Assembly: GCA_945871915.1 (NCBI GenBank)
Contig: CAMBXO010000006.1
Location: 62,001 to 126,000 of the forward strand
Source of the DNA: Singulisphaera sp. GP187
GTDB lineage: Bacteria; Planctomycetota; Phycisphaerae; Phycisphaerales; SM1A02
Direction: 5' to 3'
Length of the DNA stretch: 64,000 nucleotides
Under the pieces are notes generated by a model, which was not told the origin of the DNA, made no database searches, and was given only the letters and a program-made list of their open reading frames with translations. The translations under genes and the position numbers were made by a program. This document shows, in pieces, positions 25,927 through 33,176 of this stretch; the first letter of the stretch is position 1, and each line of letters opens with the position of its first letter.

Positions 25927-26016
25927 CGCCTCAAAGACTTCTTCGCGAGCCCGAAAGGGCTTGCCAAGTGCCGCCGTCTGTGCGCGTCGGAGCGACCAGA
26001 CGGCGGTGTTTTTTTT
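25927..26016 (+). ncRNA. Putative small RNA (about 90 nt) or structured leader
   Basis: The 292-base gap between the PEGA lipoprotein and the PagL-like gene contains no convincing ORF but has clear RNA structure. An eight-base-pair hairpin with a GAAA tetraloop (arms 25945-25952 and 25957-25964) can be extended by an outer ACTT/AAGT pair (25937-25940, 25966-25969). It is followed by a strong intrinsic terminator (25971-26016). A promoter-like pair precedes it. Together these give a compact free-standing transcript. I recognise no known class: it does not show 6S, SRP, tmRNA or common riboswitch signatures. The alternative is a regulated 5' leader of the downstream PagL-like gene. The part of the gap before it (25746-25892) holds a CCGAATTCGG palindrome (25812-25821) and G/C-rich runs, and I see nothing else in it. 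Confidence 0.45.
25971..26016 (+). terminator. Strong intrinsic terminator
   Basis: A perfect ten-base-pair stem (25971-25980 with 25997-26006) encloses a small inner GTCG/CGAC stem and is followed by eight T residues (26009-26016). It is the only strong rho-independent terminator in the window and faces the plus strand. Confidence 0.85.
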
Positions 26017-26037
26017 GAAACGAACGCGGACACCGAC

Positions 26038-26715
26038 ATGGTTACGATCACTGGTATGCACAGTCTCTCGTTGGTGGCGCTGATATCAAGTATGCATTGC
26101 AGCACTGCGGGAGAATGCACAGCGCCGGTTGTTGAGGCTCTTTGTGTGCAAGGCCCCACGCTTGCACTTTCAAACGAGCGATTGACCAGTTCGCTTCAAA
26201 CGCCAAACGAATCGGCGCCTGAGAAAAACAAGGTGGCACATCAGACTCGCTTCGGTGCGAAAGATTCGTGGCGATGGCAGATCACAGGATCATGGATGAA
26301 TGATTTTGATTCCGCCAATCAATTGGAAGCGGAGTGGAGCGCGAGTTGGTTCTTTATGGAAAATGTGAGCATGGATTTTGGTGTGAGTGGAGATGCGATT
26401 CTGCAACCCGGTCTTGATGCGGGCGGCGGTGGAGCGTCCCTTATGTTTCGCTGGCACTTTCTTGCGAGAGAAAGTTGGAGTGTGTATGCCGATGCCGGGT
26501 GCGGGTTGCTCTTCACCAATGAACCCGTACCGAGTGATGGTGGCAAAGTGAATTTCACCCCTCGGGTTGGTGTTGGTGGTACCTACGCCATCCATGCCTC
26601 GATGCGTTTGATGGGGGGCGTTCGCTGGTATCACATCTCCAATGCCAACACCAGTGAATCGAATCCGTCACGAGATTCGATTCAGTTGTATGGCGGCATT
26701 TCGCTGCCATTCTGA
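26038..26715 (+). CDS. PagL-like acyloxyacyl hydrolase (lipid A 3-O-deacylase family)
   Basis: A 225-residue exported outer-membrane protein. The first 25 or so residues are a signal sequence. The mature C-terminal 150 residues look like a small eight-stranded barrel ending in aromatic F (GGISLPF). The motif GVRWYHISNANTSESNPS with H199, S201 and N202 fits the catalytic His-Ser segment of PagL, which removes the 3-O acyl chain from lipid A. No ribosome-binding site or TANNNT box precedes the ATG; instead, a strong terminator ends 21 bases before it, so expression may depend on read-through. The family call is by motif and could be a non-catalytic relative. Confidence 0.65.
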   Translation: MVTITGMHSLSLVALISSMHCSTAGECTAPVVEALCVQGPTLALSNERLTSSLQTPNESAPEKNKVAHQTRFGAKDSWRWQITGSWMNDFDSANQLEAEWSASWFFMENVSMDFGVSGDAILQPGLDAGGGGASLMFRWHFLARESWSVYADAGCGLLFTNEPVPSDGGKVNFTPRVGVGGTYAIHASMRLMGGVRWYHISNANTSESNPSRDSIQLYGGISLPF

Positions 26716-26840
26716 TTTTTCCTCCTGAAGCGGAGCAGGGATTGCCGAAGGTAGACTGAGAGGCCGTATTGGCGGTCCTATAAAGTTTTTGCAGTGTTGC
26801 AAGACTTGCGATTGGGGCGGAGACCCCGGAGAATGAACCC

Positions 26841-27197
26841 ATGGATGGAACCCGAGCTCGGTTGACTGGCGATTCGCTGGTCGCAACCGAACCAAAACAA
26901 TTCGAGATTTCTGAGTGCCCGTCGTTGCGGCTTGCAGGAACGCTGGCTTACGAAGGCATCGATCCAATTGACGAACGGCTTGGCGCGTTACGAGACGCGT
27001 GCTGCTTGCTGACAAGGTTGAAGATGGAGGCCGCTGCTTTAGCGGTTCGAAGCCAGCAGGGGCGAGGCGATGCCATGACCGTGGTCAGTGGTCAAAGCGG
27101 GCTGGACAGAGCCGTCGACCAATTGGAGGGGCTGATTCGTTCGCTCGACGAGGCTGTCTTACGGGATGTTGAGCAGAACGCCGGGGTTCCTTCTTGA
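26841..27197 (+). CDS. Hypothetical helical protein
   Basis: 118 residues, with no recognised domain, signal peptide or membrane helix. The C-terminal two thirds (about 45-115) are predicted helical and include GLDRAVDQLEGLIRSLDEAV. CGGAG lies nine bases or so before the ATG. The stop overlaps the TTG start of the next gene (TTGA), which argues for a real, coupled pair. The preceding gap (26716-26840) contains a TATAAA (26779-26784) that could be a -10 box, but no good -35 is present. Confidence 0.55.
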   Translation: MDGTRARLTGDSLVATEPKQFEISECPSLRLAGTLAYEGIDPIDERLGALRDACCLLTRLKMEAAALAVRSQQGRGDAMTVVSGQSGLDRAVDQLEGLIRSLDEAVLRDVEQNAGVPS

Positions 27198-27574
27198 CCC
27201 ACGCACCTGAGTCGGCCGAGGTTGTTCACGAAGTGGTTCGAGTGCTGGCGAAGGATGCAAGTGCGTTTCAGGCGGCTCTGCATGCCGCTCGCGATTTTCG
27301 GGGGGATGTCACCCTGGAATTACATGACGGCACGCAGGTGGAGGGGTTTGTGTATGACCATTCAAGTAGCGGCATAAATTCTGAAAGACGGATCCGGATG
27401 CTTCCAAAGGATGGAAGTGCCCGCCTCACCATTTCAGAGGATCGAATTCAAGCGATTGCGTTTACGGGGAAAGATGCGGCGGCTGGCAAGTCGTTTGAGA
27501 ATTGGGTGCGCCGCTACGCCGAGAAACGCTTGGCCGGTGAGAAGGCGTGCATCGAGAGCGAACCACTCGACTGA
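27194..27574 (+). CDS. Conserved hypothetical protein
   Basis: 126 residues from a TTG that overlaps the upstream stop. The segment DVTLELHDGTQVEGFVYD looks like a small Sm-like or beta-barrel strand set. The tail SFENWVRRYAEKRLAGEKA, followed by an ESEPL end, resembles a short conserved C-terminus I have seen in uncharacterised bacterial proteins. No catalytic motif is visible. It pairs with the preceding helical protein by start-stop overlap and faces the 27590 gene with a 15-base gap. The function is unknown. Confidence 0.65.
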   Translation: MTHAPESAEVVHEVVRVLAKDASAFQAALHAARDFRGDVTLELHDGTQVEGFVYDHSSSGINSERRIRMLPKDGSARLTISEDRIQAIAFTGKDAAAGKSFENWVRRYAEKRLAGEKACIESEPLD

Positions 27575-27589
27575 CGCGGGTTGGGGAAC

Positions 27590-27904
27590 TCACGGGGAAA
27601 ATTCACGGCCCGAATTCGGATCCAAGATTTTCCAGTGAAGGTCACGCGCGATGCGCATGATCACCGTCCAACCAATGTCTTCGTCGCTGATGGTGAGCAT
27701 CATTTGCATGATGGGGTCTTGATTTGGGGCCAAATGCAGTTCAATGCCTGGGCCAAAGAGAACATCGCATCCTGCGGCTTCCGCCGTTGTATTTCGAATG
27801 GCCAGGGCCGACTCCAGTTCACCCCGGCTGCCAAGCGTGGCCAGCGCCCCATCGGATGAGGTGTTGCGAGAGAGCACAACGAATTGCCTGCTTTGGGTGG
27901 CCAT
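27590..27904 (-). CDS. Conserved small hypothetical protein
   Basis: 104 residues, cytoplasmic, of unknown function. The C-terminal half, MMLTISDEDIGWTVIMRIA followed by HWKILDPNSGREF, has a compact amphipathic pattern that looks conserved rather than random. Reality is supported by an excellent start context: a minus-strand TACTCT box exactly six bases before the ATG, the same arrangement as at other genes here. It converges on the preceding hypothetical pair and lies downstream of the LpxL-like gene on the same strand (45 bases). Confidence 0.65.
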   Translation of the reverse strand: MATQSRQFVVLSRNTSSDGALATLGSRGELESALAIRNTTAEAAGCDVLFGPGIELHLAPNQDPIMQMMLTISDEDIGWTVIMRIARDLHWKILDPNSGREFSP

Positions 27905-27910
27905 TGTTCG

Positions 27911-27916
27911 AGAGTA
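27911..27916 (-). promoter_or_regulatory. -10-like TACTCT box, leaderless start of the small hypothetical gene
   Basis: Minus-strand TACTCT, six bases, then ATG at 27904. Confidence 0.4.
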
Positions 27917-27949
27917 GCGGGGGGAGTTGGTCGTTGCCTGTTCAGTCGT

Positions 27950-28975
27950 TTAGGGAAGCTCACACGCAGCAGACTTGGCCGCGATCTCATCCACCTGCTG
28001 CTCATCCAGCCACGGCAGTTCGAGCAACTTGTGGCGGATGCGCTGCGGCATGGGCTTCCCTTCTCGTTCCCATCGGGGACGACTTTTCCAGCGGCGATGA
28101 ATCCACAAATACTGATCGGGCGCCAAGCGAACCGCAGACTCGATGGCGCGATTGAATCGAGCGGTGATATAAAAAAGCGGGTCGGGAGCGAGGTCATATT
28201 CCTCGGGCTCAATGTGGTCAACGATCTGGAGTTTGTACCGCATGGTCTGCTCCTGCCGAATGGCCGTGCCCACAATGACGGGTAATCGATATCGCAGGGC
28301 GAGCAAGCCGATGCTTTTGTAAGTGCTTGCCAATCGACCAAAGAACGGAACAAACATTCCATCATCGCCAGCATTCTGATCGGCAATAAAGGCCACTCGG
28401 CCTCCGGACTCAATGACCCGTTGAACTTCGGTGGTGGCACCCCATTTCACCAGCACCTCCAGACCTCGCCGCTGGCGAATACCCAGAAGCCAGTCATTGA
28501 GATATGGATTATCAAGTGGCCGGGCTAAAGCGCTCAGCTGAAAGCCAAGCATGCTGAGGGCTAGGCCCAAAAACTCCCAATTCCCTGAATGCCCCGTCAC
28601 CAAGATGGCCGGTCGCTCCTGAAGCAGCGTGGTCATCGTCGCGTGCATGGGGTGAAACTCCATGGAGTGGCCCCAGCTGTGCTGATTGAGCACCTGTGGA
28701 ATGGAAATGCTGTCCACCATGAACACTTGAAACATGTGCTTTAACCCAGCCAAGGCTCGTTTGCGAGCGTCGTGTTCTGAGAGTTCTGGGTACGCCCACT
28801 GCACATGGCGTGTGGCTCGATCCATTCTTCGAGGGCAGAAATACGAAAAGATTTCTGCCAATGCCGCGGCGGTCTGCAGATTTTGTTTGGCAGGAAACAG
28901 GTGCAACAACGATGCCGTTGCACGCAAAGCCGCATAGGGAATCCACTGCTGCAGGTGCTGAGAAGCGGCGGACAC
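27950..28975 (-). CDS. LpxL/HtrB-like lysophospholipid (lipid A) acyltransferase
   Basis: About 341 residues from a GTG at 28975; a TTG at 29023 would add 16 residues and overlap the upstream gene. The LpxL/LpxM family adds secondary acyl chains to lipid A (or acylates related glycolipids) at the inner membrane. The catalytic H-x4-E is HSGNWE at about residues 129-134. The rest of the family pattern is present: GLKHMFQVFMVD, FIADQNAGDDGMFVPFFG and the closing YLWIHRRWKSRP. I chose the GTG because it starts nine bases after the stop of the upstream gene. Together with lptB, kdsC and the LptC/A-like gene it indicates a true LPS-type outer leaflet. Confidence 0.85.
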   Translation of the reverse strand: MSAASQHLQQWIPYAALRATASLLHLFPAKQNLQTAAALAEIFSYFCPRRMDRATRHVQWAYPELSEHDARKRALAGLKHMFQVFMVDSISIPQVLNQHSWGHSMEFHPMHATMTTLLQERPAILVTGHSGNWEFLGLALSMLGFQLSALARPLDNPYLNDWLLGIRQRRGLEVLVKWGATTEVQRVIESGGRVAFIADQNAGDDGMFVPFFGRLASTYKSIGLLALRYRLPVIVGTAIRQEQTMRYKLQIVDHIEPEEYDLAPDPLFYITARFNRAIESAVRLAPDQYLWIHRRWKSRPRWEREGKPMPQRIRHKLLELPWLDEQQVDEIAAKSAACELP

Positions 28976-28983
28976 GCTGTGGT

Positions 28984-30351
28984 TCAGTCGGTCATGCCCG
29001 TAAGGGACTGAAAGCGATTCCAATTGAGAACAGGAATCTTTGCAGCCGTGGCTTCTGCGAGAATTTTCTCGTAGAGATCACATGCAGCATTGGTCTCTTG
29101 AAATGCAGCCACTTCCGCCTCGGGTGCGTTGGGTTGAAGCGCCATGGGGCGACGCGGAGGAGTGCCAAGCACAATGAAATCAAGATCACCGGTGATGCGA
29201 TCTTGATCGGAAAGAACTCCACCCCATTGGGCAATGCGATTGCGAAGGGCGTCCGTTTCGCCTTGCGTTGATCGGTTGTCGGTGTCTAAATCAAATTTCC
29301 CGTGCACCAGAAATCGGTATCGATGATTTGGGCTGTAGACCGCATTGGCAATGATGTTGCCTCGCAGCACCGGCTGGCCCGGTGTTGAGCGAATGATCCG
29401 TGCCGTACTGGTGTCGTCGCCCGCCTTCATGATCTGAATGCTGGCCTTCCCTCGCATGTGGTTTTGATCGGCACTGGCGATTTGTTCTGCGCTGTCAAAC
29501 ACCTCAAAGGTCATGCCGGGTCGGACGCGTTGCTTATTGCCGATGTCGAGAAAAACCAACGCATCGGAGCCGCCCGACTCAAGCACTTTGCCGTCCACCA
29601 GCAGGGCCGGGTTTTCTCCTGGCGCTTCGAATTGGGAAAGTTTTTTCTGTGCCTCACCTAAAGCCGTCTGCAGTGTGGAGGTCGAATCCTTCAAGGACTG
29701 AATCTCAGCGCCGGCTTCATTCTTCACTTTGGAAAGGTGTTCATCCAAGTTGCTCTTGGCCTCCTCCATCGTCTTGCGAACGCTGGCGGAGTCATCTCGG
29801 TAGGCGGTCGTTGCCTGTTCAAGCTGGCTGAGTTTTTCCTGTGCCTGCGCTAAGAGTTCGCCACTCTTGCCATCTTGTGCCGCACGCTCTTCGGCCGCTG
29901 CAAATGCGGCTTTTAAATCATCAATGCGCTTGGCGAGTTCATCAATCTTGGTTTGGGTGTCATTGGTGCGACGCAACTTCAGTTCGGCATTCAGGGTCGA
30001 TCCATCGGTGACTTGCAATTCTTTGAGGATCCCAAGGAGTTCCTTCTCCTCAAACATGGGTTGTTGCGTTCCAGTGATCTGCCCGTTCATGGCGGCATTA
30101 AGTTGAATCATGTATGGAACAAGCGGCTGGCCTGCTGCCGACGCGGCCTTGCGAAGTGACTTGGCTTCGTCGCTCTCAAGGTCTGCATTGGATGCAATGG
30201 ATGCAAGTCGCTCGTTCAGTGCATCGAGTTGCTTTTTAGAAGTCTGTTGTGCGGAATACTGCCACACCGCAAGGACCAGAAGTCCAACGGTTGCAATGAC
30301 AAAGGTGACGAGCGTGACGAGAATGCCGGTACCGGCAGAGCGCGTGGCCAT
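28984..30351 (-). CDS. Membrane-anchored coiled-coil protein with BRCT-like C-terminus
   Basis: 455 residues. A single N-terminal transmembrane helix (about 9-28) is followed by a long charged helical region (about 35-250) with heptad character (for example IDELAKRIDDLKAAFAAAEER), then a beta-rich segment with NALLVDGK-like and VFLDIGNKQRVRPGMTFEVF elements. The final 110 residues (YRFLVHGKFDLD ... IAQWGGVLSDQDRITGDLDFIVLG) look like a BRCT-type fold; that is a pattern judgement, not a profile hit. The protein probably sits in the inner membrane with a large periplasmic or cytoplasmic stalk. GGAG lies before the ATG, and an 18-base palindrome lies just upstream. It is followed after 8 bases by the LpxL-like gene. 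The function is unknown. Confidence 0.7.
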   Translation of the reverse strand: MATRSAGTGILVTLVTFVIATVGLLVLAVWQYSAQQTSKKQLDALNERLASIASNADLESDEAKSLRKAASAAGQPLVPYMIQLNAAMNGQITGTQQPMFEEKELLGILKELQVTDGSTLNAELKLRRTNDTQTKIDELAKRIDDLKAAFAAAEERAAQDGKSGELLAQAQEKLSQLEQATTAYRDDSASVRKTMEEAKSNLDEHLSKVKNEAGAEIQSLKDSTSTLQTALGEAQKKLSQFEAPGENPALLVDGKVLESGGSDALVFLDIGNKQRVRPGMTFEVFDSAEQIASADQNHMRGKASIQIMKAGDDTSTARIIRSTPGQPVLRGNIIANAVYSPNHRYRFLVHGKFDLDTDNRSTQGETDALRNRIAQWGGVLSDQDRITGDLDFIVLGTPPRRPMALQPNAPEAEVAAFQETNAACDLYEKILAEATAAKIPVLNWNRFQSLTGMTD

Positions 30352-30368
30352 TCGAGGGGGGTCTCCAG

Positions 30369-30386
30369 CGGGCTATCCATAGCCCG
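30369..30386. promoter_or_regulatory. 18-base palindrome, candidate operator
   Basis: CGGGCTAT-CC-ATAGCCCG is a perfect inverted repeat with eight-base arms, 17 bases upstream of the ATG at 30351. On the minus strand TATGGA inside it could act as the -10 box, so a bound protein would block initiation. Confidence 0.4.
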
Positions 30387-30447
30387 TACGGCAGTTTCGG
30401 CCCTGCGGCCGCCCCCGTCAAGGTGTGTCACCTATGAATTCATGGAC

Positions 30448-30476
30448 TTGCCACAGAAGGGAAGAACGGGCATACT
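30448..30476 (+). promoter_or_regulatory. Promoter of rpsT
   Basis: TTGCCA (30448-30453), exactly 17 bases, then CATACT (30471-30476) make the best sigma70-type promoter in the window. It would start near 30483, just before the GGAGAG ribosome-binding site of rpsT. Confidence 0.65.
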
Positions 30477-30498
30477 CCTCGACCCTTCGGAGAGAAAC

Positions 30499-30828
30499 GT
30501 GCCAAATACCAAGAGTGCAGCCAAAAGAGTTCGACAGTCCAAGCAACGCAACGCCATGAACAACTGGCGGAAGCGCCGAATGAAGGATGCCATGAAAGGT
30601 TTCCTTGCAGTCGTGGAATCCGGTGATGCCGCAGCGGCTGAAAAGGCTCTGCGTCAAGCCGTTTCTGCGGTTGATCGAACGGCGAGTAAAAGCACGATGC
30701 ATCCCAATACCGCGGCCCGACGAAAGAGTTTGATGGCGCGGCGACTCAAGGCGATGCAAGCGGGTGGCGGCGTTGCCACCGCAACAGCGACCGGCAAGAC
30801 GAAGCCCTCTCGCGCCAAGACTTCGTGA
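30499..30828 (+). CDS. rpsT: 30S ribosomal protein S20
   Basis: 109 residues from a GTG at 30499, with GGAGAG (30489-30494) at correct distance; this fixes the start although the frame is open further upstream. The N-terminus PNTKSAAKRVRQSKQRNAMN is typical of S20, which binds 16S rRNA early in 30S assembly. KSTMHPNTAARRKSLMARRL is the conserved central block. About 20 extra Ala/Thr/Lys residues extend the C-terminus beyond the usual length of about 85-90. Its stop overlaps the CPBP protease start (GTGA). Confidence 0.95.
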   Translation: MPNTKSAAKRVRQSKQRNAMNNWRKRRMKDAMKGFLAVVESGDAAAAEKALRQAVSAVDRTASKSTMHPNTAARRKSLMARRLKAMQAGGGVATATATGKTKPSRAKTS

Positions 30829-31616
30829 GCCGCCCGGTTCATCGAGAACAATCCACATTGAAATCCCGCCGCGTGGGTTACGCGGAGGCCTCGCGACAGC
30901 CGCTGGCCATTTTATGTTTTCTGGCACCCTTGCTTCTGTTGTATGAGGTGGGATTGTTGGTGTGGCTGCGACGCGGAGATGGAACGCTGACAAACAAAGC
31001 GCACGGCGGGCTTGTTGATTTCTTCCGGCTCTTTGGAGTTCGAGCCGAAGATCTTGGGCTGCCGCTGCTGGCACTTCCGGCGGCAGGCGTGGTCTTGACG
31101 CTGTTGGTGTGGCAATTGATTGGCCGCTTCTCATGGAAAGTGGAATGGAGAACCATTGGTGGGATGGGAATGGAATCCATTGCGTGGGCCGCGCCATTGC
31201 TGCCGGTTGGCGTGCTGATGGGTCGCCTGGCTCAAGGTATGTGGGCGCAGTCCGTCGATGAACCGATTCGAGCTCTGGATGCGCTCTCTCGCGCCACCAT
31301 GGCGGCAGGCGCCGGCGTGTATGAAGAACTTGTTTTTCGCATGGCCATCATGGGCGGATTGCACATGCTCCTTCACGATGTCGGTGGTTGGAAGGGTGCA
31401 GGCTCGTGGGTGACCACGGTCATCGTGAGTGCCGTTCTTTTTGCGGTGTATCACCCATTGCGAGGGATGGATGGCAGTTATGACTGGTGGAGATTTTCGT
31501 TTCTCATCGTTGGCGGTCTCTGGTTTGGAACGCTCTACCACTGGCGAGGATTTGGCATCGCCGCCGGTACGCACGCTGCCTACGACTTCACGGCACTGCT
31601 GTTGTGGCGGAGTTGA
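30825..31616 (+). CDS. CPBP-family intramembrane metalloprotease
   Basis: A 263-residue polytopic membrane protein of the CPBP (Rce1/ABI) family. The motifs are E167-E168-LVFR, H210 in VYHP, and H250/D254 in GTHAAYD, the usual glutamate and histidine zinc-binding and catalytic positions. Members cleave prenylated or membrane peptides; the substrate here is unknown. About seven hydrophobic segments are visible. It starts with GTG overlapping the rpsT stop (GTGA). Its 3' end overlaps the MgtE-like gene on the opposite strand by 29 bases. Confidence 0.82.
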   Translation: MSRPVHREQSTLKSRRVGYAEASRQPLAILCFLAPLLLLYEVGLLVWLRRGDGTLTNKAHGGLVDFFRLFGVRAEDLGLPLLALPAAGVVLTLLVWQLIGRFSWKVEWRTIGGMGMESIAWAAPLLPVGVLMGRLAQGMWAQSVDEPIRALDALSRATMAAGAGVYEELVFRMAIMGGLHMLLHDVGGWKGAGSWVTTVIVSAVLFAVYHPLRGMDGSYDWWRFSFLIVGGLWFGTLYHWRGFGIAAGTHAAYDFTALLLWRS

Positions 31617-32613
31617 CCGCCGCGGCCACTCGAGGGGCGAAGATGAGCGAGGCAATCGCGAGATACGTTGCGGTACACACAATATCTACCAGCATCAGAG
31701 TCAGGCTTCCGCTTGCGGCTCGTGGTTTTCCGCCAGCCAGTCGAATCAAGCGAGGCACCAACGCGCCGATGCATGCCGCCGCAACCATGGCTCCGGTAAT
31801 GCTGGACACCAGCGTGATCACCATGCCAAGTCGCTCTCCACCGCTTGCCAAGAACAATGCGGTCACGCCGACGATCAATCCGCAGGTCACGGCCAAGAGC
31901 AAACTCGTTACAAACTCTTTCCCAAAGCGCCTTCGGAATGTTGTTGGACTTGGATCTGATTGAAGCAAGTGCAGTGAAAAGTCCATGGCTTGTACGCCAA
32001 TGGATTCACTGACCGTCAGGACTAAGGGAATGAATCCAGCGACCGTCACGACGGTGAGCAGCAACAGGTCGTGTCGCTCGACAATGACTGCACAAAGCAG
32101 CCCAGACACAATGTTGCAGAGAAGGAGCGGCATTCGTCTGCGAAATCGAGTGAGCGTTCCTCCCGCGCGGTGTTCGTCGACGGCGGCACCGAGTCGTCCG
32201 AAGAACTCATTTGGGGCGTGGGTGAGTCGATCCGAAGCGTCGGCGACCCACGCGGTGACATCAACCACGCCGAGCAAATGGTGCTGGTCATCGACCACGG
32301 GGACGGCCAATTGGCGATAGTCCGCAAGAATTGCAAACGCTGTTTCGACTCGTTCATGGAAGTACACCACGGCAGCCGGGTGCGTCATGAGCCGTTCAAT
32401 AGGCGTGGCATCGTCGGAGACAAGGAGCTGTCTGGCAGAAACCTGCCCCACCAAACGGTCATCGTCATCCAGCACATACACATAGAACATGTGGTGGTCG
32501 AGCGATCGCCCGCGAATCATCGCTCGCACTTCGTGCGCAGTTGCCTTGTGATTGACTGCGGTTCGCACCGCGTGCATGACATGGCTCACGTGGATCGTCA
32601 GGTCAACCGTCAT
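31588..32613 (-). CDS. MgtE-like magnesium transporter lacking the N-domain
   Basis: 341 residues from the ATG at 32613. A CBS-domain pair (about 10-130; for example QLAVPVVDDQHHLLGVVDV) is followed by the five-helix MgtE membrane domain (about 165-335). Classical MgtE is about 450 residues and has an N-terminal superhelical domain before CBS, which is absent here. The pore-region motif that usually reads GNxGxQ appears as ESIGVQ. Mg2+-regulated divalent-cation transport is therefore likely but may be gated differently. It is divergent from kdsC, with 44 bases between the ATGs. A TACCAT box lies ten bases upstream. Confidence 0.8.
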   Translation of the reverse strand: MTVDLTIHVSHVMHAVRTAVNHKATAHEVRAMIRGRSLDHHMFYVYVLDDDDRLVGQVSARQLLVSDDATPIERLMTHPAAVVYFHERVETAFAILADYRQLAVPVVDDQHHLLGVVDVTAWVADASDRLTHAPNEFFGRLGAAVDEHRAGGTLTRFRRRMPLLLCNIVSGLLCAVIVERHDLLLLTVVTVAGFIPLVLTVSESIGVQAMDFSLHLLQSDPSPTTFRRRFGKEFVTSLLLAVTCGLIVGVTALFLASGGERLGMVITLVSSITGAMVAAACIGALVPRLIRLAGGKPRAASGSLTLMLVDIVCTATYLAIASLIFAPRVAAAVNSATTAVP

Positions 32614-32645
32614 GGTGCAGGGGATGGTAGTGGTCAATGCAGCGA

Positions 32646-32651
32646 TACACT
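32646..32651 (+). promoter_or_regulatory. -10-like TACACT box, leaderless start of kdsC
   Basis: TACACT, six bases, then ATG at 32658. Confidence 0.42.
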
Positions 32652-32657
32652 CGAGCC

Positions 32658-33176
32658 ATGATCCCGAAAGGCGATGCGTCAAAGATAAAGTTGCTTGTCT
32701 TGGATGCCGACGGCACGCTGTCCGACGGCGGTATTTTCGTGGGGCACGATGGCGCGGAGAGCATTCGCTTTCATGTGCGAGATGGCTTTGGAATCCGGGC
32801 GTGGTTGAAAAGCGGTCGCGAACTTGCCGTGATCACAGGTCGCGGCGGAGCATCATTGCGGCATCGACTGAACGATTTGGGCGTTCGGAATCTGGTGAGC
32901 GCAAGCGGCCCCAAAGGTCCAGTGATCGAGCGGATATTGACTGAGTATGGAATCCAACCGGAAGCCGCAGCGGCCATGGGTGACGATCTTCCAGATCTTC
33001 CATTACTGCAGCGCGTCGGGTATCCGATGGCTGTTTCAGATGCAGTCAAGGAAATCAAGGACGCGGCCGTTTGGGTTTCTTCCACACCAGGAGGCCACGG
33101 TGCGGTGCGGGAAGCGGTCGAACACCTGTTGCGTGCAGCCGGTGCGTGGCAAAAGGTTGTGGAGTCCATCGAGTGA
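32658..33176 (+). CDS. kdsC: 3-deoxy-D-manno-octulosonate 8-phosphate phosphatase (KdsC-type HAD)
   Basis: 172 residues, the KdsC size. HAD motif I is LDADGTLSDG with nucleophile D16 and D18; motif II is T60 in VITGR; motif IV is MGDDLPDLPLL (D109, D113). The C-terminal TPGGHGAVREAVEHLL is the KdsC-specific tail that completes the neighbouring active site in the tetramer. KdsC makes Kdo for the LPS inner core. The gene overlaps the LptC/LptA-like gene by GTGA, the same order as kdsC-lptC-lptA in enterobacteria, which strengthens both calls. A sialic-acid-9-phosphate phosphatase-like role is the alternative. Confidence 0.85.
   Translation: MIPKGDASKIKLLVLDADGTLSDGGIFVGHDGAESIRFHVRDGFGIRAWLKSGRELAVITGRGGASLRHRLNDLGVRNLVSASGPKGPVIERILTEYGIQPEAAAAMGDDLPDLPLLQRVGYPMAVSDAVKEIKDAAVWVSSTPGGHGAVREAVEHLLRAAGAWQKVVESIE

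Noticed and set aside
25746-25970. Gap considered as 6S, SRP, tmRNA or a known riboswitch
   Set aside because: The conserved core sequences of these RNAs are not present. Only the generic hairpin-terminator part at 25927-26016 was kept as a candidate.
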